9,246 nt of DNA from Alphaproteobacteria bacterium (GCA_021296375.1 JAGWAQ010000057.1:1-9246), one strand, 5' to 3'. Counted from the first letter of the stretch, positions 1 through 6,498 are shown. Translations and numbers: made by a program. The notes: generated by a model not told the origin, from the sequence alone.

Positions 1-470
1 CGGACCGGTTTTATTTCGGCGGGTTTTTGCCGTCGTCGGCCAAGAAGAAAATGGATCTTCTGACCTCGCTTCAGCCCCTGACCTGCACGATGATTTTTTA
101 CGAAAGCCCGAAACGGATTGTCGCGACCCTGGCGGCGATGGCAACCCTTTACCCTGATCGTCAGGCGGTGCTGGCGCGCGAGCTGACCAAACTGCATGAA
201 AGTTTTTACTGGGGCAGCGTCAAGTCCCTGCATGATGAGCTGGAACACACCCCCCTGAAAGGCGAGCTGGTGCTGGTGCTGGGGCCAATTGATGACGACG
301 CCCCCGTCGATGATGATGACCTGGCCAGAATGCTGCACCGGGCGCTTGCCGACGGGATGTCCCGGCGTGACGCCGTTGCCCTTGTGGCGAGCGAAACAGG
401 ACACGCAAAGAAACATGTTTATGGCATTGCCCTTGGTTTATCAGATGCCGACCGTGATGATGACACGTGA
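1..470 (+). CDS. rsmI: 16S rRNA (cytidine-1402-2'-O)-methyltransferase RsmI, 3' part
   Basis: C-terminal part of RsmI, which uses S-adenosylmethionine to 2'-O-methylate C1402 in the decoding centre of 16S rRNA. The frame is open from base 3 at the window edge, giving 155 residues; relative to an enzyme of about 285 residues, some 130 N-terminal residues lie outside. Visible family landmarks in order are DRFYFGGFLP at the very start (the conserved F-x-GFLP stretch), FYESPKRI, and LARELTKLHESFYWG, all of the TP-methylase fold. The last 40 residues (SRRDAVALVASETGHAKKHVYG) form the small helix-turn-helix-like C-terminal domain of RsmI. An acidic linker with runs of Asp joins the two. The stop TGA shares the four bases GTGA with the start of the next gene, so translation is probably coupled. 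Identification is firm; the true start cannot be seen. Confidence 0.5.
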   Translation, partial: DRFYFGGFLPSSAKKKMDLLTSLQPLTCTMIFYESPKRIVATLAAMATLYPDRQAVLARELTKLHESFYWGSVKSLHDELEHTPLKGELVLVLGPIDDDAPVDDDDLARMLHRALADGMSRRDAVALVASETGHAKKHVYGIALGLSDADRDDDT

Positions 471-850
471 CGGGGCGGCAACGTCCGGCGGCTGAACGCG
501 CTCTGTCGGAACGCCGAGGCCGCTGGGCGGAAGCCTGGGTTGGGGTATTGCTGTCTTATCGCGGCTATCGCGTTATTGCCCGCCGCTACCGGTCCCCCTA
601 TGGTGAGGTGGATCTGATCGCCAGTGGCCATGGCCAGTTGCGGTTTGTCGAAGTCAAATTTCGCCGCAATTACAGCCCTGATCAGCTTGACCAGATTCTG
701 CCGACCCCGGCGGCACGTCAGCGCATCCATCGCACGGCCCTTCATTACCTCGCCCATAACCCCCATAACGATGATATCACCCTCCATATTGACGTCGTCA
801 TCATCAACCGCTTTGGTCGCGCCGAATGGTTTCGAGACGCCTGGTTCTGA
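467..850 (+). CDS. yraN: YraN/UPF0102 family nuclease-fold protein
   Basis: A 127-residue protein of the YraN (UPF0102) family, a small single-domain relative of PD-(D/E)xK endonucleases; its biochemical role is not established. The nuclease-like signature is visible: an early Glu in GRWAEAW (E22), GEVDLIA at 46-52 carrying the acidic metal-site residue, and FVEVKFR at 60-66 carrying the E-x-K pair. Length matches the family, usually 110-130 residues. The GTG start at 467 overlaps the rsmI stop (GTGA) and no strong Shine-Dalgarno sequence precedes it, which fits translational coupling to rsmI. The rsmI/yraN association is common in proteobacteria; in E. coli rsmI lies beside the lpoA-yraN-diaA-dolP cluster. 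Family assignment is confident, function is inferred only from the fold. Confidence 0.5.
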   Translation: MTGRQRPAAERALSERRGRWAEAWVGVLLSYRGYRVIARRYRSPYGEVDLIASGHGQLRFVEVKFRRNYSPDQLDQILPTPAARQRIHRTALHYLAHNPHNDDITLHIDVVIINRFGRAEWFRDAWF

Positions 851-861
851 TCACCACCGAA

Positions 862-880
862 TGGGCTGTCATTTGGCCCA
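862..880 (+). other. weak hairpin after yraN
   Basis: TGGGC (862-866) and GCCCA (876-880) form a 5-bp stem with a 9-nt loop, 12 bases after the yraN stop. No T-run follows, so I do not call it a terminator. The rest of the 109-bp gap before the lipoprotein gene holds only a poor promoter candidate: TTGAGT (896-901) and TCAATA (921-926) with a 19-bp spacer. Confidence 0.5.
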
Positions 881-946
881 GAGGTCAAAAATCAGTTGAG
901 TTTTTGGCAGGACTCGTCCATCAATAAAAAACGATATTTCGTCTGC

Positions 947-954
947 AAAGGAAG
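947..954 (+). promoter_or_regulatory. ribosome binding site deciding the lipoprotein start
   Basis: AAAGGAAG lies 5 nt before the ATG at 960, good spacing. A TTG at 957, one codon upstream in the same frame, would leave only 2 nt, so ATG 960 is the better start. Confidence 0.5.
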
Positions 955-959
955 AATTG

Positions 960-1571
960 ATGATCACCACATCACGCCATGCTGGATCCCGCGGTATTCT
1001 TGTCTTTTTCGCCCTGATGATGAGCATCAGCCTGACCGGTTGTGTGAGTGCTGTTGTGGGCGTCGGGGCGGCGGCGGTAACCGCCGGCACAACCGAAAAG
1101 GGCCTCGGGACATCAATCGCTGATAGCGTCATCAAGGTCAAAATTGCCGATGACTACCTGAAGACCAATGCTGATCTGTTTTCTAACGTCACGGTGACGG
1201 TTAATGACGGGTCGGTGTTGCTGACCGGTAACGTCAATCTTCCGGAAGAGAAAATTCAGGCCACCCAGATCGCCTGGCAATCCCGCGGGGTGATCGAAGT
1301 CATCAACGAGCTGGATGTCAAAGACACCTCAACCGTCAAGGATATCGCCAAGGACCTGGCGGCGGCGGCGCAATTGCGCGCCAAGATGATCGCCGATCAG
1401 GATATTTCCTCGATCAATTTCTCCGTTGATGTGGTCAATGGCACGGTCTTCCTTTCGGGCATCGCGTCTTCAGAAGATGAGGCCAATCAAGTGGTCGAGC
1501 ATGCCCGCAGCCTGCGTTTCGCCACTGATGTGAAAAACTACATTCGCATCAATGATGATGATCGCGAATAA
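960..1571 (+). CDS. outer-membrane lipoprotein with two BON domains (DolP/OsmY-like)
   Basis: A 203-residue secreted lipoprotein. Residues 1-27 form a signal peptide (basic start with Arg6 and Arg11, then a hydrophobic stretch ILVFFALMMSIS), ending in the lipobox LTGC, so Cys28 should be lipidated. Two BON domains follow, roughly residues 50-120 and 125-200, each with the family pattern of a helix, then a V-x-V-x-x-G-x-V-x-L-x-G strand pair (VTVNDGSVLLTGNV; VDVVNGTVFLSGIA) and a second helix. BON domains bind phospholipid membranes. The E. coli relative DolP (YraP) is an outer-membrane lipoprotein for envelope integrity and lies near yraN as this gene does, so a DolP-like envelope role is a reasonable inference. 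The residue after the lipidated Cys is Val, with no Asp2-type retention signal, consistent with outer-membrane sorting. ATG 960 is chosen because of the Shine-Dalgarno spacing. gshB begins 8 bp after the stop. Confidence 0.5.
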   Translation: MITTSRHAGSRGILVFFALMMSISLTGCVSAVVGVGAAAVTAGTTEKGLGTSIADSVIKVKIADDYLKTNADLFSNVTVTVNDGSVLLTGNVNLPEEKIQATQIAWQSRGVIEVINELDVKDTSTVKDIAKDLAAAAQLRAKMIADQDISSINFSVDVVNGTVFLSGIASSEDEANQVVEHARSLRFATDVKNYIRINDDDRE

Positions 1572-1579
1572 CCGCCGCC

Positions 1580-2539
1580 ATGTCGCTTAAGGTTGCCATC
1601 CAGATGGACCCTGTCGCCGGCATTGATATCCGCGGCGACACGACCTTTGCCCTTGGGCTGGAAGCCCAGCGGCGCGGCCATGAGCTGTTTGTCTATGACC
1701 CTGAACATCTGACCATGTCGCTTAAGCATGGGGCGGCACCAAAGGACAGCGTGACCGCGACAGGACGCGCGACGCGATTTATCGATGATCGCGGCGGCCA
1801 TTATCAGGAAGGCGAGCCTGAAACCCGCGCCCTGATCAATCAAGATGTCGTGCTGATGCGGCAGGACCCGCCGTTCGATATGCATTACATCACAGCGACG
1901 CATCTGCTTGACCATATCCACCCTGACACATTGGTGGTCAACAACCCCACCGAAGTCCGCAATGCCCCGGAAAAACTGCTGGTCACCAGCTTTCCGGAAT
2001 TGCTGCCGCCGACCTTGATTTCCCGCAATACCGATGATATCCGCGCCTTTCGCGACGAGCACAAGAACATTATCGTCAAGCCGCTGTTCGGCAATGGCGG
2101 GGCGGGGATTTTCCACCTCACGCCTGATGACAGCAATCTGTCCTCCCTGCTCGAGATGATGCTGGCGCAAGATCGCGCGCCATTGATGATCCAGCAGTAT
2201 CTGCCTGATGTCCGCAAGGGCGACAAGCGGGTCATCCTTGTTGACGGCAAACCGGTGGGGGCGCTCAATCGCCTGCCCGCTGAAGGCGAATCCCGCTCCA
2301 ATATGCATGTCGGCGGCCAGCCCGCGGAAATTGACCTTGATGATGATGATTTCCGCATTGCCGAGGCCATCGGCCCCTTGCTGAACGAACGGGGGCTGTT
2401 GTTCACCGGCATTGATGTTATCGGCGGGTATCTGACGGAGATCAACGTCACCTCCCCCACGGGGATTCGTGAAATTGAACGCTTTACCGGCGTTAATCTT
2501 GCCGCCACCATCTGGGATGCGATCGAGGAAAAACTCTAG
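1580..2539 (+). CDS. gshB: glutathione synthetase
   Basis: GshB joins gamma-glutamylcysteine and glycine with ATP to make glutathione, in the cytoplasm. The 319-residue length is normal. Landmarks: N-terminal VAIQMDPVAGIDIRGDTTFA (residues 5-24), MRQDPPFD at 93-100, the ATP-grasp lysine loop KPLFGNGGAGIF at 167-178, KGDKRVILVDG at 213-223, and the metal and substrate stretch ending in TEINVTSPTGIREIE at 286-300. The F-G-N form of the glycine-rich loop, rather than D-G-M as in E. coli, is in my recollection usual in alphaproteobacteria. No clear Shine-Dalgarno sequence precedes ATG 1580; only GAATAACCGCCGCC lies there, so translation may rely on coupling to the gene ending 8 bp upstream. An internal in-frame ATG at 1715 repeats the start context exactly but would remove the N-terminal domain. 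The gene converges on comM with 9 bp between stops. Confidence 0.5.
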   Translation: MSLKVAIQMDPVAGIDIRGDTTFALGLEAQRRGHELFVYDPEHLTMSLKHGAAPKDSVTATGRATRFIDDRGGHYQEGEPETRALINQDVVLMRQDPPFDMHYITATHLLDHIHPDTLVVNNPTEVRNAPEKLLVTSFPELLPPTLISRNTDDIRAFRDEHKNIIVKPLFGNGGAGIFHLTPDDSNLSSLLEMMLAQDRAPLMIQQYLPDVRKGDKRVILVDGKPVGALNRLPAEGESRSNMHVGGQPAEIDLDDDDFRIAEAIGPLLNERGLLFTGIDVIGGYLTEINVTSPTGIREIERFTGVNLAATIWDAIEEKL

Positions 2540-2548
2540 CCTTGGCGG

Positions 2549-4054
2549 TTATTGCGGCCAGGCGCGGCGGTACTGCAAGGCTTCGGCCAGATGATCATGA
2601 CGCGTCACCTCATCCCCCGCCAGATCAGCAATCGTGCGCGCCACCCGCAACACCCGATGATAGCCGCGCGCCGATAACGCCTGTTTTTCCGCCGCCGCTG
2701 TTACCAGTTTTTTGCCGCGATCATCAAGCTGAACCACGTCATCAATCTGGTCAGGGGCAATTTGCGCGTTGATGGGGGTATCCTTCTGCTGGGGCCGACG
2801 GCCTGCTATTTCCCGCGCTGACATCACCCGCGCCAAGACTTCCGCCGAGCTTTCGTTGCGCTCCGGGTTGGTCAAGACATGAAGCGGCACTTCCGGCACT
2901 TCGATCATGACATCAAACCGGTCCAGCATCGGGCCTGAAATTTTCGACAAATACTGCTGGGAACACAAGGGCGCACGGGAGCAAGCGCGGGCGGCGTCAC
3001 TCAAATACCCACACCGGCAGGGGTTCATGGCGGCGATCAGCTGAAAATGCGCCGGGTAGGTGGCGTGGTGATTGGCGCGGCTGACCACGGCTTTTCCGCT
3101 TTCAACCGTCTGCCGCAAGGCGTCAAGATGGGGGCGTTGCCATTCCGCCAGTTCATCCAGAAAAAGGATGCCGCCATGGGCAAGGCTGACTTCGCCGGGG
3201 CGCGCTTTCATGCCGCCACCCACCAGCGCCGCCACTGACGCCGAATGATGCGGATCACGAAACGGACGTTGCCACATCAACCCATCCTGATTAAGCGTCC
3301 CCGCCACGGAATGGATCATCGTGACCTCCAGCGCTTCGCGCGCCGTCAGACCCGGCAATAGCCCGGGCAATCGCGCCGCCAGCATGGATTTGCCAGCGCC
3401 AGGGGGACCGATCATCAGCATATTATGACCACCGGCGGCGGTGATTTCCAGCACCCGCCGGGCCACCATCTGCCCCGCCAGATCCGCCATATCAGGATGC
3501 GTGATAGTGTTCTGGCTTAATCGCGCTTCAGGCAGGCTCAACACCTGATCGCCACGCAAATGCGCCACCAGGGCCGTCAGGCTGGGGGCGGCGATGATCG
3601 GGATTTCGCCAGCAAAAGCCGCTTCATTGCCGCAGCTTTGCGGGCAGATCAACCCGTAACCCTGCTCCGACGCCCCGATGGCGGCGGGCAAAACCCCGGT
3701 GACATGAGTAATCGTGCCATCGAGCGACAGCTCCCCCATGACGCAGAACCCGTCGCAACTGTCTTGCGGCACCACCCCCATGGCAACCATCAACCCGAGC
3801 GCGATCGGCAGATCATAATGTGACCCTTCTTTGGATAAATCCGCCGGCGCAAGGTTAATCGCCACCCGTTTCGGCGGCATGGATAACCCGATGGAGGACA
3901 ACGCCGCCCGCACACGTTCCTTTGATTCCGCCACCGCTTTATCCGCCAGGCCGACGATAGCCATGCCAGGCAACCCGTTGGATAAATGGACCTGAACATC
4001 AATATCAATTGTGTCGATGCCGTTGAAGGCCATGGTTCGAATGTTTGCTTGCAT
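2549..4054 (-). CDS. comM: YifB/ComM family AAA+ ATPase (Mg-chelatase-like)
   Basis: A 501-residue ComM/YifB protein, full length for the family. In naturally competent bacteria ComM is a hexameric helicase promoting branch migration of incoming DNA during transformation; the gene is also common in species not known to be competent. Domains: an N-terminal Lon-protease-like fold with GLPGMAIVGLADKAVAESKE at 28-47 and NLAPADLSKEGSHYDLPIAL at 67-86; the AAA+ core with Walker A GPPGAGKS at 216-223, DPHHS at 267-271 and Walker B GILFLDEL at 295-302; four cysteines (346, 348, 358, 364) of the NPCRCGY...C...C cluster; sensor and arginine-finger region GPMLDRFD at 374-381; and a C-terminal helical domain with SARGYHRVLRVARTIADL at 461-478. 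All key ATPase residues are present. GAGAG about 5 nt before ATG 4054 is a plausible ribosome site, inside a small inverted repeat. It may share a transcript with hinT, 97 bp upstream, or have its own promoter. Confidence 0.5.
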   Translation of the reverse strand: MQANIRTMAFNGIDTIDIDVQVHLSNGLPGMAIVGLADKAVAESKERVRAALSSIGLSMPPKRVAINLAPADLSKEGSHYDLPIALGLMVAMGVVPQDSCDGFCVMGELSLDGTITHVTGVLPAAIGASEQGYGLICPQSCGNEAAFAGEIPIIAAPSLTALVAHLRGDQVLSLPEARLSQNTITHPDMADLAGQMVARRVLEITAAGGHNMLMIGPPGAGKSMLAARLPGLLPGLTAREALEVTMIHSVAGTLNQDGLMWQRPFRDPHHSASVAALVGGGMKARPGEVSLAHGGILFLDELAEWQRPHLDALRQTVESGKAVVSRANHHATYPAHFQLIAAMNPCRCGYLSDAARACSRAPLCSQQYLSKISGPMLDRFDVMIEVPEVPLHVLTNPERNESSAEVLARVMSAREIAGRRPQQKDTPINAQIAPDQIDDVVQLDDRGKKLVTAAAEKQALSARGYHRVLRVARTIADLAGDEVTRHDHLAEALQYRRAWPQ

Positions 4055-4068
4055 TAGAACTCTCTAAT
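4053..4068 (-). promoter_or_regulatory. inverted repeat over the comM ribosome site and start
   Basis: ATTAGA (4053-4058), 4-nt loop (4059-4062), TCTAAT (4063-4068): a perfect 6-bp inverted repeat. In the comM mRNA it reads AUUAGA-GAGU-UCUAAU, putting the Shine-Dalgarno-like GAGAG across stem and loop, and the AU of the AUG in the 3' arm. The stem is A/T-rich and weak, so it may equally be chance or a DNA-level operator. Confidence 0.5.
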
Positions 4069-4096
4069 ATTCACCCATAGGTTGTACACTACTTTG

Positions 4097-4125
4097 GCAA
4101 ATATCCCCCGGAGGTGCAAGTATCC
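4097..4125 (-). repeat. 10-bp direct repeat upstream of comM
   Basis: On the minus strand GGATACTTGC (4125-4116) and GGATATTTGC (4106-4097) differ at one base and lie 19 bp apart start to start, close to two helical turns. They sit 43-71 bp upstream of the comM ATG, where an activator or repressor pair could bind. No good sigma-70 promoter was recognised around them; the function is unproven. Confidence 0.5.
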
Positions 4126-4151
4126 ATGATCAATTGAGGGGAAGGATGAGG

Positions 4152-4523
4152 TTAATCGCGGCGCGTCAGGATCGGGCCAAGGGGATGCCCCCCCAGCACA
4201 TGGCCATGGAGATGCGGCACCTCCTGATGGCTGTCGGCCCCGCAATTGACCACCACGCGATAGCCGGATTGCGCGATACCGGCGGATGTCGCCGCCCGTG
4301 CCAGGCCGCGCACCCATTCGGCCAGTTCCTTGTCACTGGCGTTTTCGGCAAAACTGGTCAAATCGGCATAAGGCCCTTTGGGGATAACCAGATGATGAAC
4401 AGGGGCTTGGGGGTTGATGTCGGCAAACGACAACGTGTCGGGGGTTTCATCAACGGGGCTGGAGGGAATCCGCCCATCCAGAATTTGAGCGAAAATATTA
4501 TCAGCATCATATGGTGTCGTCAT
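4152..4523 (-). CDS. hinT: HIT-family purine nucleoside phosphoramidase (HinT-like)
   Basis: A 123-residue histidine-triad protein, typical HinT length. HinT enzymes hydrolyse nucleoside phosphoramidates and aminoacyl-adenylates such as AMP-lysine. Residues 10-20 (IFAQILDGRIP) match the family's IFxKIIxGEIP start, without its frequent cysteine; LSFADINPQAPVHHLVIPKG at 31-50 forms the nucleotide-binding core; and the triad is HLHGHVLGG at 104-112, with the middle His106 the expected nucleophile. AGGGAA at 4531-4536 lies 7 nt before ATG 4523. It follows hisE, as does a HIT gene in the A. brasilense his operon and other alphaproteobacteria, but here a spacer of 13-bp tandem repeats separates them. 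The family is certain; the physiological substrate and any link to histidine synthesis are not. Confidence 0.5.
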   Translation of the reverse strand: MTTPYDADNIFAQILDGRIPSSPVDETPDTLSFADINPQAPVHHLVIPKGPYADLTSFAENASDKELAEWVRGLARAATSAGIAQSGYRVVVNCGADSHQEVPHLHGHVLGGHPLGPILTRRD

Positions 4524-4536
4524 CGTCGTGTTCCCT

Positions 4537-4610
4537 GTTAATGGCCTTATTTAAAGGCCCTGTTCAATGGCCCTATTTAATGGCCCTATTTAATGGCCCT
4601 ATTTAATGGC
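4537..4610. repeat. 13-bp tandem repeat, about 5.7 copies, between hisE and hinT
   Basis: Plus-strand consensus TTTAATGGCCCTA. Copies: 4537-4549 (two mismatches), 4550-4562 (two), 4563-4575 (one), 4576-4588 and 4589-4601 (identical), and 4602-4610 (partial, no mismatch). It fills 74 of the 92 bp between the hisE stop and hinT start. Copies are most alike on the hisE side and decayed towards hinT. The first two form a 6-bp hairpin, GGCCTT (4543-4548) and AAGGCC (4554-4559) with loop ATTTA, without a T-run on either strand. On the transcribed strand each unit holds TAG and TAA; since 13 is not a multiple of 3, stops occur in all frames. Confidence 0.5.
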
Positions 4611-4615
4611 TGGTG

Positions 4616-4930
4616 TTATCGGCTGGCTTTTTCATCAATGCCGGATTGCGCGGTGCGGCGGTCCAGTTCAGCCCAGACGTCTTGAGGTGTAACCCCTGTC
4701 GCCGCCATCAGCACCAGCAGGTGATAGATGACATCCGCCGCTTCTTTGGTCAGGGCAGGGCCGTCACCTTTCATCGCTTCGATGATGGTTTCCGCCACCT
4801 CTTCCCCCAGTTTCTGGGCCGGAAGTTCCGGCGCATTGGCCAGCAGTTTTGCGGTCCAGGAGCTGTCGGCACTGGCGCCGCGACGCGCCATGATGGTGTC
4901 AAACAACTGGTCGAGTAGGCGTCCATCCAT
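4616..4930 (-). CDS. hisE: phosphoribosyl-ATP pyrophosphatase
   Basis: HisE hydrolyses phosphoribosyl-ATP to phosphoribosyl-AMP and pyrophosphate, step 2 of histidine synthesis. At 104 residues it is a stand-alone enzyme, not the HisIE fusion of enterobacteria. The all-alpha NTP-pyrophosphatase signature is visible: KLGEEVAETIIEAM at 40-53 with its metal-binding Glu pair, and KEAADVIYHLLVLMAATGV at 62-80 with the E-x-x-D motif. AAGGA at 4938-4942 lies 7 nt before ATG 4930. The gene is 46 bp downstream of hisF and ends 5 bp before a tandem-repeat spacer. No hisI, the enzyme of the next step, occurs in the window. Confidence 0.5.
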   Translation of the reverse strand: MDGRLLDQLFDTIMARRGASADSSWTAKLLANAPELPAQKLGEEVAETIIEAMKGDGPALTKEAADVIYHLLVLMAATGVTPQDVWAELDRRTAQSGIDEKASR

Positions 4931-4976
4931 GGGGCGGTCCTTTTCTTTACAACGTCAAGTCAACGCAGGCGCGCGT

Positions 4977-5762
4977 TCACGGGGCGGGGGCGATAATCCG
5001 GTTGTCGCGCCGCACCGCCACGCCTCTATCTTGCATGACAGCTTTGACCTCATCAACCGTCAACTCACCAAAGTGGAAAATCGACGCCGCCAGCACCGCC
5101 GAAGCATGGCCATCAATCACCGCATCGGCCATATGGTCGGCGTTGCCCGCGCCGCCTGACGCGATCACCGGGATCGGCACGGCATCAGCCACCGCCCTTG
5201 TCAGCGCAAGGTCATAACCGTCTTTCGTGCCATCGCCATCCATCGAGGTCAGCAGAATCTCGCCAGCGCCGGAATCAGCTGCTTGTTGCGCCCATTTGAC
5301 GGCATCAATGCCCGTTGGTTTGCGGCCGCCATGGGTGAAGACTTCGAACATGCCGTCATCATTACGGCGCGCGTCAATCGCCAGCACAACGCATTGCCGC
5401 CCAAAACGTGACGCCGCCCGCCCCAGAAGTTCCGGGTCAGCGACCGCCGATGAATTGACGGAAACCTTGTCGGCCCCCGCCAGCAGAAGCGTGCGAAAAT
5501 CATCAACCGTGCGGACACCTCCGCCAACCGTCAGGGGCATGAAGCATTGGGCCGCGGTTCGCCGCACAACATCATAAATCGTGTCGCGCCCTTCATGGGT
5601 GGCGGTAATGTCAAGGAAGCACAATTCATCCGCGCCAGCGTCGTTATATACCCGCGCTTGCTCAACAGGATCACCGGCATCCACCAGATCAACAAAATTG
5701 ATGCCCTTGACCACACGGCCATTGCTGACATCGAGACAGGGGATGATGCGTGTCGCCAGCAT
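4977..5762 (-). CDS. hisF: imidazole glycerol phosphate synthase, cyclase subunit
   Basis: HisF is the (beta-alpha)8-barrel subunit that takes ammonia from HisH, uses PRFAR, and makes imidazole glycerol phosphate and AICAR (step 5). The 261-residue length is normal. The barrel landmarks are all present: IIPCLDVSNGRVVKG at 6-20 with catalytic Asp11, LTVGGGVRT at 77-85, SVNSSA at 101-106, the second catalytic Asp130 in VLAIDARR, LLTSMDGDGTKDGYD in the middle of the second half, and IPVIASGGAGN near the C-terminal phosphate site. AGGAAGG (5769-5775) is 6 nt upstream of ATG 5762, in the 13-bp gap to hisA. Its partner HisH is encoded three genes upstream in the same operon. Confidence 0.5.
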   Translation of the reverse strand: MLATRIIPCLDVSNGRVVKGINFVDLVDAGDPVEQARVYNDAGADELCFLDITATHEGRDTIYDVVRRTAAQCFMPLTVGGGVRTVDDFRTLLLAGADKVSVNSSAVADPELLGRAASRFGRQCVVLAIDARRNDDGMFEVFTHGGRKPTGIDAVKWAQQAADSGAGEILLTSMDGDGTKDGYDLALTRAVADAVPIPVIASGGAGNADHMADAVIDGHASAVLAASIFHFGELTVDEVKAVMQDRGVAVRRDNRIIAPAP

Positions 5763-5775
5763 ACCTAGCCTTCCT

Positions 5776-6498
5776 TCACTCGGCCTTCAGGGCCATGAGC
5801 GCTTCGGTGAGATCAAGACGGCCGTCATAAAGCGCCCGTCCCGTGATGACGCCATCAATGCCGCTGTCATCGGCGGCGAGGGCAGTGATGTCATCCATCG
5901 ACGCCACCCCGCCTGAAGCGATCACCGGCACAGATGTTGCGCGCGCCAGCTCGGCGGTGGCATCAAGATTAACGCCGGTCAGTGCGCCGTCACGGCCGAT
6001 ATCAGTGAAAATCACCGCCGCCACGCCGCTGTCTTCAAACCTTTTGACAAGGTCAAGCACGGCGACATCGGTGGTTTCAACCCAGCCTTCGGCGGCAATC
6101 ATGCCGCCACGGGCATCAGCCCCAACGGCAATCCGGCCGGGAAATGCGCGGGCGGAATCTTTCACAAGCTGGGGGTTCTTGAGCGCGGCAGTACCGAGGA
6201 TCACCCGCGTCACGCCAGCCTCGATCCAGCGTTCCACCCTCGCCATATCGCGAATACCGCCCCCAAGCTGGACCTTGACGCCAGCGCGCAAAATGGCCTG
6301 AACCGCGTCATGGTTAACCGCCTGGCCTTCCACCGCGCCATCAAGATCAACGACATGGATCCAGTCGCATCCCGCCGCCACGAATTGCCGCGCCTGATCA
6401 CCGGGGTCGGGGTTGTATTCCGTCACCGCGTCAAGGTCACCGTAAAGAAGCCGCACGCAAGCGCCGTTCTTGATATCAATTGCCGGGTAAAGGATCAT
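5776..6498 (-). CDS. hisA: ProFAR isomerase
   Basis: HisA carries out the Amadori isomerisation of ProFAR to PRFAR (step 4) and is a (beta-alpha)8 barrel homologous to HisF. The 240 residues are typical. Landmarks: MILYPAIDIKNGACVRL at 1-17 with catalytic Asp8, VVDLDGA at 49-55, VQLGGGIRD at 76-84, GADARGG with the second catalytic Asp128, TDIGRDGALTGVN in the second half, and VPVIASGGV before the last phosphate-binding loop. The ATG overlaps the stop of the GNAT gene in ATGA, and AGGAA lies within that gene's last codons, so its translation is probably coupled to the acetyltransferase. The product is passed to HisF, encoded 13 bp downstream. Confidence 0.5.
   Translation of the reverse strand: MILYPAIDIKNGACVRLLYGDLDAVTEYNPDPGDQARQFVAAGCDWIHVVDLDGAVEGQAVNHDAVQAILRAGVKVQLGGGIRDMARVERWIEAGVTRVILGTAALKNPQLVKDSARAFPGRIAVGADARGGMIAAEGWVETTDVAVLDLVKRFEDSGVAAVIFTDIGRDGALTGVNLDATAELARATSVPVIASGGVASMDDITALAADDSGIDGVITGRALYDGRLDLTEALMALKAE

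Noticed and set aside
957..962. TTG 957 as start of the BON lipoprotein
   Set aside because: It leaves only 2 nt after the Shine-Dalgarno sequence; ATG 960 has 5 nt.
1538..2308. Long minus-strand open frame (256 codons) opposite gshB, and another at 1885-2511
   Set aside because: Both are opposite a clearly conserved gshB, have no recognisable motif, and reflect the high-GC codon pattern of the real gene.
2549..4054. Magnesium chelatase subunit ChlI/BchI for chlorophyll synthesis
   Set aside because: The N-terminal Lon-like domain and the Cys cluster are those of ComM/YifB; no bacteriochlorophyll genes are nearby.
4054..4317. Minus-strand open frame of 87 codons ending at TAATG, overlapping the comM start
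   Set aside because: The stop-start overlap looks like coupling, but most of the frame lies inside hinT in another frame, with no conserved motif.
4537..4610. CRISPR-like array
   Set aside because: The 13-bp units are directly adjacent with no spacers, so it is a simple tandem repeat.
5843..6301. Plus-strand open frame of 152 codons opposite hisA
   Set aside because: Low-complexity Ser/Ala/Thr/Arg composition typical of antisense shadow; hisA on the other strand has intact catalytic residues.
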